Positions 19,354 to 28,802 of a stretch of 64,000 nt of DNA are shown here, one piece after another. The stretch is taken from contig NZ_LR134376.1 in the NCBI RefSeq assembly GCF_900637545.1, positions 525,501 to 589,500 of the forward strand, written 5' to 3'. How positions within the stretch are numbered: the first letter of the stretch is position 1; every line of letters begins with the position of its first letter. Below the pieces are notes generated by a model that saw nothing but the letters and a program-made list of their open reading frames with translations, searched no databases and had not been told where the DNA came from. Made by a program: the position numbers and the translations under genes. The DNA is from Aeromonas encheleia. GTDB taxonomy: Bacteria > Pseudomonadota > Gammaproteobacteria > Enterobacterales > Aeromonadaceae.

Positions 19354-20601
19354 GTGGCACTTTATGTACAGAAGTACGGCGGCACCTCGGTCGGCACGCT
19401 GGAGCGGATCGAGGCGGTGGCTGAGCGGGTTCAGCTGAGCCGAGCCCAAGGACACGATGTGGTGGTGGTGGTGTCCGCCATGTCGGGCGAAACCAACCGG
19501 TTGCTGGGCATGGCCCAGCAACTGGATCCTGATGCCAATCGGCGCGAGATGGATGTGCTGGTCTCCACCGGTGAGCAGGTCACCATAGCGCTGCTGGCAA
19601 TCGCGTTGAACAAACGGGGTTGTGCTGCGGTCTCAATGACCGGTGATCAGGTGCGTATCCACACCGATTCCGCCTATGGCAAGGCCAGGATCAGCCACAT
19701 AGATACCGAGCAGGTTCAGTCTGCACTGAGCGCGGGCAAGGTGGTGGTGATCGCCGGTTTCCAGGGCCGCGATGAGCACAACGCCATCACGACCCTGGGG
19801 CGTGGCGGTTCGGATACCACGGCGGTGGCGGTCGCGGCGGCCATCAAGGCCGATGAATGCCAGATCTTTACCGATGTGGATGGGGTCTATACCACTGATC
19901 CGCGCATCGAGCCCAAGGCCAGGCGCCTTTCCACCATCACCTTCGAGGAGATGCTGGAGATGGCGAGCCTGGGGGCCAAGGTGCTGCAGATCCGTTCGGT
20001 GGAGTTCGCGGGCAAGTACCGCGTGCCACTGCGGGTGCTGTCGAGTTTTGTCGACGGAGAGGGAACCTTGATCACATATGGAGATGAGAGGATGGAAGCA
20101 CCCCTGGTATCCGGCATCGCGTTCAATCGCAATGAGGCCAGCCTGACCATTCTGGGTGTGCCGGACAGGCCCACCGTGGCGGCGCAGATCCTCAATCCGA
20201 TCAGCGATGCCAACATTGATGTCGACATGATAGTGCAGAACACACTAGGGGATGGCACCGCCGATTTTACCTTCACGGTGAATCGGGATGACTATCGCCG
20301 GGCCCGGGCGCTGCTGGAGGAGACCGCCACCGAGCTGGGGGCCGCCTGCGTGCAGGGCAACGGGGAGATCGCCAAGGTCTCCATCGTTGGGGTCGGCATG
20401 TGGAATCACCCCGGCGTCGCTCGCACCATGTTTAAGGTATTGGGCGAGGAGGGGATCAACATGCAGTTGATTTCCACCTCTGAAATCAAGATATCCGTAG
20501 TGATTGACGAGAAGTACCTGGAGCTGGCGGTGCGCGCGTTGCACTCCGCTTTCGGGCTGGATAATGAGCCTCATGAGCAGCCCTTGGGGAACAATCCCTG
20601 A
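19354..20601 (+). CDS. lysC: Monofunctional aspartate kinase
   Basis: 415 residues; first step of the lysine, threonine and methionine pathway. The kinase signature [10 protein letters not shown] opens the protein and two ACT domains fill the C-terminal 150 residues ([15 protein letters not shown] and [15 protein letters not shown]). Lacking a homoserine dehydrogenase half, it is not ThrA or MetL. GTG start at 19354 with GAGG upstream, 16 bp after alaS. The alaS-lysC-csrA order is common in pseudomonads and Aeromonas-like bacteria. No lysine riboswitch is visible. Confidence 0.93.
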   Translation: MALYVQKYGGTSVGTLERIEAVAERVQLSRAQGHDVVVVVSAMSGETNRLLGMAQQLDPDANRREMDVLVSTGEQVTIALLAIALNKRGCAAVSMTGDQVRIHTDSAYGKARISHIDTEQVQSALSAGKVVVIAGFQGRDEHNAITTLGRGGSDTTAVAVAAAIKADECQIFTDVDGVYTTDPRIEPKARRLSTITFEEMLEMASLGAKVLQIRSVEFAGKYRVPLRVLSSFVDGEGTLITYGDERMEAPLVSGIAFNRNEASLTILGVPDRPTVAAQILNPISDANIDVDMIVQNTLGDGTADFTFTVNRDDYRRARALLEETATELGAACVQGNGEIAKVSIVGVGMWNHPGVARTMFKVLGEEGINMQLISTSEIKISVVIDEKYLELAVRALHSAFGLDNEPHEQPLGNNP

Positions 20602-20673
20602 TTGATTTAGTTTCAACCATTTACCATATCGGTATCTTTGTAAGATAATGTCGCATATCGATATAAATACAAA

Positions 20674-20687
20674 ACAGGATACAGGAG
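20674..20687 (+). promoter_or_regulatory. Tandem CsrA-type sites in the csrA leader
   Basis: ACAGGAT and ACAGGAG lie back to back and end 7 bases before the csrA ATG. Both contain the ANGGA core bound by CsrA, and the second is the ribosome site. This arrangement fits translational autorepression. Confidence 0.6.
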
Positions 20688-20694
20688 CAAGCGA

Positions 20695-20883
20695 ATGCTT
20701 ATTTTGACTCGTCGTGTAGGGGAAACCCTGATGATTGGTGACGAAGTGACTGTCACCGTGCTGGGCGTTAAGGGTAACCAGGTTCGTATCGGTGTGAACG
20801 CACCGAAAGAGGTCTCCGTGCACCGCGAAGAGATCTACATGCGGATACAGGCCGAGAAAGTCCCGGGCCAACCGAATTTCTAA
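20695..20883 (+). CDS. csrA: Carbon storage regulator CsrA
   Basis: 62 residues, a small RNA-binding dimer controlling carbon storage, motility and biofilm genes. The start [16 protein letters not shown] and the stretch [19 protein letters not shown], containing the RNA-contacting Arg44, are near-identical to the family. Followed by a strong terminator. Confidence 0.97.
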   Translation: MLILTRRVGETLMIGDEVTVTVLGVKGNQVRIGVNAPKEVSVHREEIYMRIQAEKVPGQPNF

Positions 20884-20904
20884 GCCGCATCGATAGCTGC
20901 TTTT

Positions 20905-20937
20905 AAGGCGACACTTGCTGTGTCGCCTTTTGTTTTT
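20905..20937 (+). terminator. Terminator of csrA
   Basis: Ten-bp arms AAGGCGACAC and GTGTCGCCTT around TTGCT, then TTGTTTTT. Confidence 0.9.
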
Positions 20938-21097
20938 CTGGCCCGGCAGAATGGGCCCGCAGGGGGCGGAACTACAGGGTAAGTACCGATATTGTTTGAA
21001 TATTCCACTCTTTGACCAAATGCTGAGCGAACGCTCTGTTTTCTCCAAAAAAGTGTTTGACTAAAAATCCCTGTGAAGTATTATCAGCCCCGCAAAC

Positions 21098-21190
21098 GGA
21101 GAGGTGGCCGAGAGGCTGAAGGCGCTCCCCTGCTAAGGGAGTATGCGGCTTATACCCGCATCGGGGGTTCGAATCCCCCCTTCTCCGCCA
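21098..21190 (+). tRNA. tRNA-Ser(GCT)
   Basis: 93 nt including an encoded CCA. The acceptor stem is GGAGAGG paired with CTTCTCC. The anticodon loop is CTGCTAA, giving anticodon GCT. It has the long variable arm of type II tRNAs (the TATGCGG...CCGCATC stem) and GGTTCGAATCC in the T arm. Confidence 0.96.
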
Positions 21191-21193
21191 TTT

Positions 21194-21270
21194 GCGCCCG
21201 TAGCTCAGCTGGATAGAGTACCTGGCTACGAACCAGGTGGTCGGAGGTTCGAATCCTCCCGGGCGCACCA
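21194..21270 (+). tRNA. tRNA-Arg(ACG), copy 1
   Basis: 77 nt with encoded CCA. Acceptor arms GCGCCCG and CGGGCGC; anticodon loop CTACGAA, where A34 is expected to become inosine. Starts 3 bp after tRNA-Ser, so the two are co-transcribed. Confidence 0.96.
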
Positions 21271-21322
21271 TATTACGACTCAAGCAAGAGTCATGTGTTG
21301 ACCATCAGCAAGTCGACACTTT

Positions 21323-21356
21323 AGAAAAGGCTTACTGATAAGTAGGCTTTTTTTAT
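21323..21356 (+). terminator. Possible terminator after tRNA-Arg copy 1
   Basis: Imperfect hairpin (AAAGGCTTACT with AGTAGGCTTT) followed by a run of seven T. It may split the cluster into a Ser-Arg unit and a four-Arg unit. Confidence 0.5.
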
Positions 21357-21370
21357 CGTTTTAAATCAGG

Positions 21371-21447
21371 GCGCCCGTAGCTCAGCTGGATAGAGTACCT
21401 GGCTACGAACCAGGTGGTCGGAGGTTCGAATCCTCCCGGGCGCACCA
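21371..21447 (+). tRNA. tRNA-Arg(ACG), copy 2
   Basis: 77 nt, identical to copy 1 by eye, with encoded CCA. Confidence 0.96.
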
Positions 21448-21473
21448 TTTAAAGTGAAATCAAAGATTTATGA

Positions 21474-21550
21474 GCGCCCGTAGCTCAGCTGGATAGAGTA
21501 CCTGGCTACGAACCAGGTGGTCAGAGGTTCGAATCCTCTCGGGCGCACCA
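21474..21550 (+). tRNA. tRNA-Arg(ACG), copy 3 (variant T arm)
   Basis: 77 nt. It differs from the other copies in the T stem: AGAGG pairs with CCTCT instead of GGAGG with CCTCC. This paired G-C to A-T change keeps the stem intact. Confidence 0.96.
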
Positions 21551-21578
21551 TTTTGAAAGCAGTGTCAAAAGTTTGTGA

Positions 21579-21655
21579 GCGCCCGTAGCTCAGCTGGATA
21601 GAGTACCTGGCTACGAACCAGGTGGTCGGAGGTTCGAATCCTCCCGGGCGCACCA
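21579..21655 (+). tRNA. tRNA-Arg(ACG), copy 4
   Basis: 77 nt, same as copy 1. The spacers after copies 3 and 4 share TTTTGAAAGCAGTGT, showing recent tandem duplication of a 105-bp unit. Confidence 0.96.
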
Positions 21656-21683
21656 TTTTGAAAGCAGTGTTAACAGTTAATGA

Positions 21684-21760
21684 GCGCCCGTAGCTCAGCT
21701 GGATAGAGTACCTGGCTACGAACCAGGTGGTCGGAGGTTCGAATCCTCCCGGGCGCACCA
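21684..21760 (+). tRNA. tRNA-Arg(ACG), copy 5
   Basis: 77 nt, same as copy 1; last gene of the cluster, directly before a strong terminator. Confidence 0.96.
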
Positions 21761-21764
21761 TACA

Positions 21765-21798
21765 GACAGCCTCGACTTCGGTCGGGGCTGTTTTTTTA
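21765..21798 (+). terminator. Terminator of the tRNA cluster
   Basis: ACAGCCTCGAC and GTCGGGGCTGT arms with a TTCG loop, then seven T. The 270 bp that follow up to pbpG hold no gene I can support. Confidence 0.88.
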
Positions 21799-22023
21799 TG
21801 GGCCGCCGCCGGATGACGATATGTCTGCGCTGCGGCCGCACTCGGCGCCGCCTCCGTCAGGGTGCCGGCATGTCCCGCCCCAAGGCCTTATCCCCTGCGC
21901 TATCGCTTCATACGGCGTTCCATTGCCCAGTCATGGTATGGAGTCAGCAAAGTGCCCTGGCTGCGCCCAGAGCGTGCAGGCGCGTCGGTTGGCGTCATCG
22001 AACCAGCGCCCGTCAGCGGGCAA

Positions 22024-22054
22024 TAAAAAAGGATGCCAAGGCATCCTTTTTTAT
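22024..22054. terminator. Terminator after pbpG
   Basis: GGATGCC and GGCATCC arms with a two-base loop, flanked by AAAAAA and TTTTTT, so it can act on either strand; pbpG is the adjacent transcript. Confidence 0.8.
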
Positions 22055-22068
22055 TTCTGGTGAGGCGA

Positions 22069-22896
22069 TCAGCTCTTGAGCCACTTGCGAATTCGGTTGG
22101 CATCCCCGATCGGGGTGCGCTTGCCCACCGAGTTGAGCAGCACTATGGCGAGCTCCTGGCGGTCCGGCTTGGCGCGCATCAGCAGGCAGCGGCCCGCCTC
22201 GTCGGTGAAACCGGTCTTGGAGAGGCGTACGTCCCAATCCGGATTCTTCACCAGCGGGTTGGTGTTGTTGAACATCAGGCTGTAGGCCGGGGCCATGAAG
22301 CGCATCTCCATGTTGGTGTCCTGGGTGAACTGGCGGATCAGCGGCTGGCGATAGGCCGCCGAGATGAGCCTGGCCAGATCCTGGGCGGTGGAGACGTTGC
22401 GGGTCGACAGGCCGGTGGAGTCATAGAAGCGGCTGTTGCGCATGCCGAGCTGTTTGGCCTTGTTGTTCATGGCGCGGATGAAGGCCGAGCGGCCACCCGG
22501 GTAGTGACGAGCCAGGGCCGAGGCCATGCGGTTCTCGGAGGACATCAGCGCCAGGTGCAGGGCATCGCGGCGGGTCACCTTGGTGCCAAAACGCACCCGG
22601 GAATAGGTGTGCTTGATGTTGTCCCTGTCGTTCTGATCGACGGTCAGGGTCTGGCTCAGGCTCTGACGGGCATCCAGCACCACCAGGGCGGTCATCAGCT
22701 TGGTGAGGGAGGCGATGGGACGCACCCGGGTGGCATTCTTCTGATAGAGCGTCTTGCCCGTGTTGACGTCCATCACCAGAGCACTGCCCGATTGCAACTT
22801 CAGATTGGCTGGGTTGGGCGCCGCCAGGGCCGCAGGCAATCCGAGCAATCCAGCCAACCCACACAGCAGCGCAATTGCGCGAATTCGACACCCCAT
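22069..22896 (-). CDS. pbpG: D-alanyl-D-alanine endopeptidase (PBP7)
   Basis: 275 residues with a signal peptide (cleavage near ALA-APN). Serine peptidase acting on peptidoglycan cross-links. Active-site motifs in order: SLTK, SEN and KTG (in RLSKTGFTDEAG). The length and the absence of a C-terminal amphipathic anchor fit PBP7 rather than PBP5. I chose the ATG at 22896, with GGAG upstream, over a GTG 14 codons earlier. Confidence 0.92.
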   Translation of the reverse strand: MGCRIRAIALLCGLAGLLGLPAALAAPNPANLKLQSGSALVMDVNTGKTLYQKNATRVRPIASLTKLMTALVVLDARQSLSQTLTVDQNDRDNIKHTYSRVRFGTKVTRRDALHLALMSSENRMASALARHYPGGRSAFIRAMNNKAKQLGMRNSRFYDSTGLSTRNVSTAQDLARLISAAYRQPLIRQFTQDTNMEMRFMAPAYSLMFNNTNPLVKNPDWDVRLSKTGFTDEAGRCLLMRAKPDRQELAIVLLNSVGKRTPIGDANRIRKWLKS

Positions 22897-22994
22897 ACAA
22901 CCGACTCCATCCACAGCGAAAAAAGGCGCTAGATTCACTCATTTTTGCCCTTGCTTTACAAGAGCGGCGGCGAGGAATTCGTCATTATTTCCAT

Positions 22995-23021
22995 AAAAAA
23001 GGGCCGCCCCTGGCGACCCTG
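22995..23021 (-). terminator. Terminator of the dedA-family gene
   Basis: On the minus strand AGGGTCGCC and GGGCGGCCCT form an imperfect hairpin followed by TTTTTT. Confidence 0.7.
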
Positions 23022-23043
23022 ATGATTTGTCTCAGCCTTTGCC

Positions 23044-23709
23044 TCAATCCCGGGAGGCGGGGGCCTTGCGTTTGCTCAGCCAGCGCCAGATCAATGCGAT
23101 CAAACCGCCGACCAGCAGCACCAGCGGCAGGCAGAGGATGATGCTGAGGAACTGGGACTCATACTGTGCGGCCAGCTTGGTGTGGCTCAGGTAATAACCC
23201 AGCCCGACCAGCGGGCAGATCCACATGATGGAGCTGATCAGGTTGACGATGAGGAAGCGCCCCTGCGGTATCTCGTTGGCGCCGACGATGTAGGGATAGG
23301 CGGTGCGCACGAAGGCGATGTAGCGAGCGGTGATCAGGGTGATGATGCCGTACTTGTTGAGCAGGTAATGCACCTTCTCCTTGTGTTTGTCGTCCAGGTG
23401 GGACATCAGCCTGTGGTACATCTGGGTATGGCCGAGAAAGCGCCCCTGCATGTAGCCGCACCAGGTACCGACGAAGGTGGCCATGATCAGCAGCGGAATG
23501 ACCGCCAGTGGCAGCACGCCCTGATAGATGAGCACGCCGGTCAGGATCAGCAGGGTGTCGCCGGGCAGGAAGGCGGTCGGGATGAAGCCATTCTCCAACA
23601 CCAGGAAGGTCAGCAGGACGATATAGACCATGAAGACCATCTTGGGATCGGACAGGGTCGCCAGATCCTGATTAATGAAGGCGTGAGCCAGGTGGTAAAA
23701 CTGCTCCAT
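23044..23709 (-). CDS. DedA-family inner-membrane protein
   Basis: 221 residues, about five hydrophobic segments. Family marks are ENGFIPTAFLPGDTLLILTG near the start and the conserved glycine/arginine stretch TARYIAFVRTAYPYIVGAN. DedA proteins are undecaprenyl-phosphate or phospholipid flippase-like and support the membrane potential and envelope growth. Which paralogue this is cannot be said. It lies 18 bp after the CNNM gene on the same strand, so the two are probably co-transcribed. Confidence 0.87.
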   Translation of the reverse strand: MEQFYHLAHAFINQDLATLSDPKMVFMVYIVLLTFLVLENGFIPTAFLPGDTLLILTGVLIYQGVLPLAVIPLLIMATFVGTWCGYMQGRFLGHTQMYHRLMSHLDDKHKEKVHYLLNKYGIITLITARYIAFVRTAYPYIVGANEIPQGRFLIVNLISSIMWICPLVGLGYYLSHTKLAAQYESQFLSIILCLPLVLLVGGLIALIWRWLSKRKAPASRD

Positions 23710-23727
23710 ACGTGCAAACTCCGCAGA

Positions 23728-25020
23728 TTAGCTGGGTTGGTCGGTCAAGGGCATGGCAAGCACCTTGTCGATGCGCAGGCCGTCCATATCTACAATTTCC
23801 AGTTGCCACTGTTCCAGGGTGACCAGGTCTCCGGTCCGGGGAAGGCGACCAAGGAGCAGCATGATAAGCCCTCCAAGGGTGTGATAGTGATGTTTTTCTT
23901 CTTCCGGCAAGCGGACCAGTTCCAGACAATCTTTCAGCTCCGGCAGGGGGATGAGGCCATCCAGCAGCCAGCTGCCGTCGGCGCGCTGGAATGCCCAGTT
24001 GTCCTCACCATCCTCCTGCTGGAAGTCACCGGCCAGGGTCTCCAGCAGATCCTGCTGGGTGACCAGCCCCTGCAGCTCACCATACTCGTCCACCACCAGC
24101 ACCATGTGCTCGGAGTGGGCGCGGAAGTGATTGAGCAGCTCGAGGCCGTTGAGGGTCTCCGGCAGCAGGCTGCCATCCTGGGTGAGGGCCGCCAGATCGA
24201 TGGGCTCCCCCTTGATGTAGGCGTGCAGCACCTTGTTGACGTTGAGGATGCCCACCAGATCCGACAGGCTGCCGTCACAGACCGGGAAGAAGCTGTGGCG
24301 ATACTCCACCAGTCGCTGCAGGTTGGTCTCCAGTGGCAGGGAGAGATCCAGATAGCGGATGTCGCTGCGCGGCACCATCAGGGAGGCCAGGCTGCGCTCG
24401 TCGAGACGAAACACATTCCGTAACATAGTGTGTTCCTGATCCTCGATGATGCCAGCCTCGGAGCCTTCCACCAGCATGGCGTGGATCTCCTCCTGGGTGA
24501 CGTTGTTGCTGTTGTTCTGATCGACCCGCAGGATGCGCAGGCTGGCATGGGTCGAGGCCGACAGCAACCAGACGAAGGGGCGGGTCAGGGTCGCCAGCCA
24601 CTGCATGGGGCGGGCCACCAGGCAGGCGATGCGTTCGGCATTGAGCTGGCCGAGGCGCTTGGGGACCAGCTCCCCCACCACTATGGAGAGGTAGGTGACC
24701 AGCACCACCACGATGACGGTGGCGAGCAGGCTGCTGCTCTTGGCGGAGAGGCCCCACTCCTGCAGCCATTGTGCGAAGGGTTGTGCCAGCAGGGATTCAC
24801 CGTAGATACCGTTGAGCAGGCCGATGCTGGTGATGCCTATCTGGACGGCAGAGAGGAAATGGGTCGGATTCTCGCCCAGTTTGAGCGCAATGGCGGCGGA
24901 GCGGCTGCCTTCGCTTGCCATCTTGCTGAGGCGGGCCTTGCGCGCGGTGACGATGGCGATTTCCGACATGGCGAAGACGCCATTGAGCAAAATCAATCCG
25001 AGCAGGATCAATATTTCCAT
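23728..25020 (-). CDS. CNNM/CorC-family membrane protein with CBS pair
   Basis: 430 residues. An N-terminal CNNM (DUF21) domain with several membrane helices (MEILILLGLILLNGVFAMSE is the typical start), a tandem CBS region (MVPRSDIRYLDL and VVDEYGELQGLVTQQDLLE), and a C-terminal CorC_HlyC domain (LGGLIMLLLGRLPRTGD). Such proteins are linked to Mg2+ or Co2+ efflux; the old name hemolysin is misleading. The ATG at 25020 fits the family start. Upstream gene of the dedA pair. Confidence 0.9.
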   Translation of the reverse strand: MEILILLGLILLNGVFAMSEIAIVTARKARLSKMASEGSRSAAIALKLGENPTHFLSAVQIGITSIGLLNGIYGESLLAQPFAQWLQEWGLSAKSSSLLATVIVVVLVTYLSIVVGELVPKRLGQLNAERIACLVARPMQWLATLTRPFVWLLSASTHASLRILRVDQNNSNNVTQEEIHAMLVEGSEAGIIEDQEHTMLRNVFRLDERSLASLMVPRSDIRYLDLSLPLETNLQRLVEYRHSFFPVCDGSLSDLVGILNVNKVLHAYIKGEPIDLAALTQDGSLLPETLNGLELLNHFRAHSEHMVLVVDEYGELQGLVTQQDLLETLAGDFQQEDGEDNWAFQRADGSWLLDGLIPLPELKDCLELVRLPEEEKHHYHTLGGLIMLLLGRLPRTGDLVTLEQWQLEIVDMDGLRIDKVLAMPLTDQPS

Positions 25021-25216
25021 ACTGCGACAGCACTCCAAATAGAAAAGATCGCTGGCAGTGTAATGAATTTACGGGCGATGCGCTTGTGAAAGCGGGTGAC
25101 TGGGCTCGCTAATTTTTCAATTGCGTGGGGCAGAAAAGCGGCCTTGCCGGGCGCTGGACAACCGAGAGCCGCCATCCTCTGGAAGTTGCGGCCTGGTGGG
25201 ACCGGCGGTGAGCCAA

Positions 25217-25246
25217 TAAAAAAGCCCCCGATAAACGGGGGCTTGT
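25217..25246 (-). terminator. Terminator of the pepA-holC-valS transcription unit
   Basis: On the minus strand AAGCCCCCG and CGGGGGCTT arms around TTTAT, then TTTTTT. Confidence 0.9.
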
Positions 25247-25262
25247 CGCGAAGCGGGGTCGC

Positions 25263-28115
25263 TTACAGGGCGGCGATCTCGACCTGTTGGGCTTCCAGCT
25301 TGACCAGCTGGAGGCGGTACTCTTCCAGCTTCTCGCGCTCCTTGGCGATGACCGCCTCCGGCGCCTTGGCCACGAAGGCCTCGTTGCCGAGCTTGCCTTC
25401 GATACGGGCGCATTCACCGGCCAGCTTGGCCACCTCTTTGGCCAGACGGGCCAGCTCGGCTTCCTTGTCGATGAGGCCGGCCATGGGGATCATCAGCTCG
25501 GTGCTGCCGATCAGCTTCTTCACCGACAGCGGGGCGACGTCGCCGTCCGCCAGCACGCGGATGGACTCCAGGCGAGCGAGGGACTTGAGGAAGGCCTCGT
25601 TGTCCTTGGCGCGCTGGGCATCCTTGGCGTCGCACTGGAGCAGCACGTTGAGGCCCACGCTCGGCGCCACGTTCATCTCGGCGCGGATGTTGCGGATGCC
25701 GACGATGAACTCCTTCACCCACTCCTGATCCGCCATGGCGGTCTCATCCAGTCTGGCGGCATCGAACTCGGGGAAGGGCTGCAGCATGATGGTGTCGGCA
25801 TGGACCCCGGTCAGCGGCGCCACCGATTTCCAGATGGTCTCGGTGATGAACGGAATGATGGGGTGCGCCAGGCGCAGCAGGGTTTCCAGCACAGTCACCA
25901 GGGTGTGACGGGTGGCACGCTGCTCGGATTCCGAGCCCTTGCCCAGCACCGGCTTAGTCAGCTCCAGATACCAGTCGCAGAACTGGTTCCAGATAAATTC
26001 GTACAGCACGCCGGCGGCCATGTCGAAGCGGTAGGTGTCGAGCGCGGTGCGGAAGTCGCGGATGGCGACCTGCAGCTGGGACTGGATCCAGCGATCCGCC
26101 AGGCTGAACTGCATCTCGCCGCCATTCAGGCCGCAATCCTGCTCTTCGGTGTTCATCAGCACGTAGCGCGACGCGTTCCACAGCTTGTTGCAGAAGTTGT
26201 TGTAACCGTCCAGGCGCTTCATGTCCCAGTTGATGTCACGACCCGTGCTGGCCAGCGCCGCCAGGGTGAAGCGCAGGGCGTCGGTGCCGTGGGCCTCGAT
26301 CCCTTCCGGGAACTGCTTGGCGGTGCGCTTGCCGATCTTCTCGGCCATCTGCGGCTGCATCATGTTGCCGGTGCGCTTCTCCAGCAGATTTGCCAGGCTG
26401 ATACCGTCGATCATGTCGAGCGGGTCCAGCACGTTGCCCTTGGACTTGGACATCTTCTGGCCCTCTTCATCCCGGATCAGGCCGGTGATATAGACGGTCT
26501 TGAAGGGAACCTGCGGGGTGCCATCTTCATTCTTGATGAAGTGCATGGTCATCATGATCATCCGGGCTATCCAGAAGAAGATGATGTCGAAGCCGCTCAT
26601 CAGCACGTCGGTCGGGTGGAAGGTCTTGAGCGCTTCGGTGTTGTTCGGCCAGCCCAGGGTGGAGAAGGTCCACAGGGCGGAGCTGAACCAGGTGTCGAGC
26701 ACGTCTTCGTCCTGACGCAGCACGGTCACGGACGGAATGTTGTGCTTGGCGCGCACCTCGGCCTCGTCGCGACCGACGTAGACCTTGCCGGATTCGTCAT
26801 ACCAGGCCGGGATGCGGTGACCCCACCACAGCTGACGGGAGACACACCAGTCCTGAATGTCGCGCATCCAGGAGAAGTACATGTTCTCGTACTGCTTGGG
26901 CACAAACTGGATGCGACCATCTTCCACCGCCTCGATGGCGGTCTTGGCCATGGGCGCCACGCGTACGTACCACTGGTCGGTCAGCATGGGTTCGATGGGC
27001 ACGCCACCGCGATCGCCGTAAGGCTGTTGCAGCACGTGATCCTTGGTTTCGCTCAGCAGGCCCAGCTCGTCCAGCCTGGCCAGGATGGCCTTGCGGGCGG
27101 CGAAGCGCTCCAGCCCGGCGAATTCGGCCGGCAGGGCGGCGTCATAGGCGGTGCAGGGGTTGCCGTTGGTGTCGACCACTTCGGCCTCGGCGCGCACGTG
27201 GGCGTCCAGGGTGAAGATGTTGATCATCGGCAGGTTGTGGCGCTTGCCCACTTCGTTATCGTTGAAGTCGTGGGCCGGGGTGATCTTCACGCAGCCGGTG
27301 CCCTTCTCCATGTCGGCGTGTTCGTCGGCGACGATGGGGATCAGGCGGTTCACCAGCGGCAGCAGTATGTGCTGGCCGATCAACGCCTTGTAACGCGGGT
27401 CTTCCGGGTTCACGGCGACGGCGGTATCACCCAGCATGGTCTCGGGACGGGTGGTGGCGACGATCAGGTGATCCTGGCCTTCGGCGGTCTTGGCGCCGTT
27501 CGCCAGCGGATAACGCAGGTGCCACATGTGGCCCTTGATCTCGCGGTTTTCCACTTCCAGATCGGAGATGGCGGTGTTGAGCTTGGGATCCCAGTTCACC
27601 AGGCGTTTGCCACGGTACATCAGGCCATCTTCATACAGACGCACGAACACTTCCTGTACGGCTTCGGAGAGGCCCTCGTCCATGGTGAAGCGCTCGCGCT
27701 CCCAGTCCACTGAGTCACCGAGGCGGCGCATCTGACGGGTGATGGTGCCGCCGGACTCTTCCTTCCACTGCCAGATCTTGTCGATGAAGGCATCGCGGCC
27801 GTAGTCGTGACGGGTCTTGCCCTCTTCGGCGGCGATCTTGCGCTCCACCACCATCTGGGTGGCGATGCCGGCGTGGTCACAGCCCGCCTGCCACAGGGTG
27901 TTCTTGCCCTGCATGCGGTTGTAGCGGATCAGGGTGTCCATCAGGGTCTGCTGGAAGGCGTGACCCATGTGCAGGCTGCCGGTGACGTTCGGCGGCGGGA
28001 TCATGATGCAGAAGGAGTCTTTGCTGGTGTCACCGTGGGGCTTGAAGTAACCCTGGGATTCCCAGTGCTGGTAGAGCGCCTGTTCGATGGCGTTGTGATT
28101 AAAAGTCTTTTCCAT
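25263..28115 (-). CDS. valS: Valyl-tRNA synthetase
   Basis: 950 residues (E. coli 951). Class I synthetase for tRNA-Val. The HIGH-type motif is in [14 protein letters not shown], the KMSKS motif in [14 protein letters not shown], and a C-terminal coiled coil ([19 protein letters not shown]) binds the tRNA elbow. I chose the ATG at 28115 because [19 protein letters not shown] is the family start; the frame extends 30 codons upstream without support. It lies 61 bp after holC. Confidence 0.97.
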   Translation of the reverse strand: MEKTFNHNAIEQALYQHWESQGYFKPHGDTSKDSFCIMIPPPNVTGSLHMGHAFQQTLMDTLIRYNRMQGKNTLWQAGCDHAGIATQMVVERKIAAEEGKTRHDYGRDAFIDKIWQWKEESGGTITRQMRRLGDSVDWERERFTMDEGLSEAVQEVFVRLYEDGLMYRGKRLVNWDPKLNTAISDLEVENREIKGHMWHLRYPLANGAKTAEGQDHLIVATTRPETMLGDTAVAVNPEDPRYKALIGQHILLPLVNRLIPIVADEHADMEKGTGCVKITPAHDFNDNEVGKRHNLPMINIFTLDAHVRAEAEVVDTNGNPCTAYDAALPAEFAGLERFAARKAILARLDELGLLSETKDHVLQQPYGDRGGVPIEPMLTDQWYVRVAPMAKTAIEAVEDGRIQFVPKQYENMYFSWMRDIQDWCVSRQLWWGHRIPAWYDESGKVYVGRDEAEVRAKHNIPSVTVLRQDEDVLDTWFSSALWTFSTLGWPNNTEALKTFHPTDVLMSGFDIIFFWIARMIMMTMHFIKNEDGTPQVPFKTVYITGLIRDEEGQKMSKSKGNVLDPLDMIDGISLANLLEKRTGNMMQPQMAEKIGKRTAKQFPEGIEAHGTDALRFTLAALASTGRDINWDMKRLDGYNNFCNKLWNASRYVLMNTEEQDCGLNGGEMQFSLADRWIQSQLQVAIRDFRTALDTYRFDMAAGVLYEFIWNQFCDWYLELTKPVLGKGSESEQRATRHTLVTVLETLLRLAHPIIPFITETIWKSVAPLTGVHADTIMLQPFPEFDAARLDETAMADQEWVKEFIVGIRNIRAEMNVAPSVGLNVLLQCDAKDAQRAKDNEAFLKSLARLESIRVLADGDVAPLSVKKLIGSTELMIPMAGLIDKEAELARLAKEVAKLAGECARIEGKLGNEAFVAKAPEAVIAKEREKLEEYRLQLVKLEAQQVEIAAL

Positions 28116-28176
28116 GGTCTCGCCGTATTCTGGATGAATTCTGGTGTTGATGGGGTCTGGATCGCGGGGGCGGCAG

Positions 28177-28632
28177 TCAGGGCTGCGCCGGATCCGGTGC
28201 GGCAAGGACGGGCTGATCCCTCATCTCGAGGGCATGGCCTGCCTGGCGATAGTGCTTGTAGCGCTCGCGGGCTTGCTGCTTTTGCGTTTCGTCAGTGGGG
28301 ACAAAATCTACCACTTGAGCGAAGTGTCCTGCAAACAAAGGTGTCTGTTCGGCCAGATTGATGAGGCAGGCGTAGCGCCGCTTCGGTGGCTGGCAGCCGA
28401 TCTCGACCGGGGCCTGACCGGTTTCGCCCTGCAACTGATGCGGTACGAAGCGATCCGGCGGCAGCTGCCACAGCAGCTCGTCCAGGCGCTCGGCCTGAGC
28501 CTGATCCACACAATGCAGATAGAGATGGCCCGCGCCCCAGCCATCGGCCGCCAGTTGGCAGGCGAGCCGCTCGACGGCGGAAGCCTGCGCGTCATCCGGC
28601 TCACTCATCAGGTAAAAGGTCACTTGGCTCAT
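28177..28632 (-). CDS. holC: DNA polymerase III chi subunit
   Basis: 151 residues. Part of the clamp-loader complex; bridges psi to the SSB tail. Recognised by the start [11 protein letters not shown], the central [17 protein letters not shown] and the C-terminal motif VVDFVP...[14 protein letters not shown]. The ATG at 28632 has a weak ribosome site. The pepA-holC-valS order is as in E. coli. Confidence 0.93.
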   Translation of the reverse strand: MSQVTFYLMSEPDDAQASAVERLACQLAADGWGAGHLYLHCVDQAQAERLDELLWQLPPDRFVPHQLQGETGQAPVEIGCQPPKRRYACLINLAEQTPLFAGHFAQVVDFVPTDETQKQQARERYKHYRQAGHALEMRDQPVLAAPDPAQP

Positions 28633-28723
28633 CAGGTTGGGTCCCGTTTGGCTGTGACGGACAGCGATTGGCCGTCGGTGGGGTGCCATGCCGGGCATGG
28701 TTCCCCCAGTTCTCTCAATGAAA

Positions 28724-28794
28724 CAAGGAAGAGGCGGGCCTCTTCCTTGTGATACGGGTTAACGCCTCCCCGCCGCGCACAGGGTGCGGCGGGC
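28724..28794. repeat. Two hairpins between pepA and holC
   Basis: CAAGGAAGAGGC with CCTCTTCCTTG (28724-28750), and CCCCGCCGCGCAC with GTGCGGCGGG (about 28768-28793). No T run follows on the minus strand, so they look more like mRNA-stabilising or attenuating structures inside the pepA-holC-valS transcript than full terminators. Confidence 0.5.
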
Positions 28795-28802
28795 GTGAGG
28801 AA

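Noticed and set aside
20602..20694. Riboswitch between lysC and csrA
   Set aside because: Only short dyads such as ATATCGATAT and CsrA-type sites are visible; no aptamer-like structure.
21194..21760. CRISPR-like repeated units of about 105 bp
   Set aside because: The repeats are complete tRNA genes with cloverleaf folding and CCA ends.
21468..21761. A repeated minus-strand frame encoding MVRPGGFEPPTTWFVARYS-type repeats
   Set aside because: It is the antisense of the tRNA-Arg genes; this peptide is a well-known false annotation.
21798..22079. Two overlapping short plus-strand frames after the tRNA cluster
   Set aside because: No ribosome site, Arg/Ser-rich shadow composition, and they run through the pbpG terminator.
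25287..27713. An 808-codon plus-strand frame opposite valS
   Set aside because: Shadow of valS with shadow-type composition.
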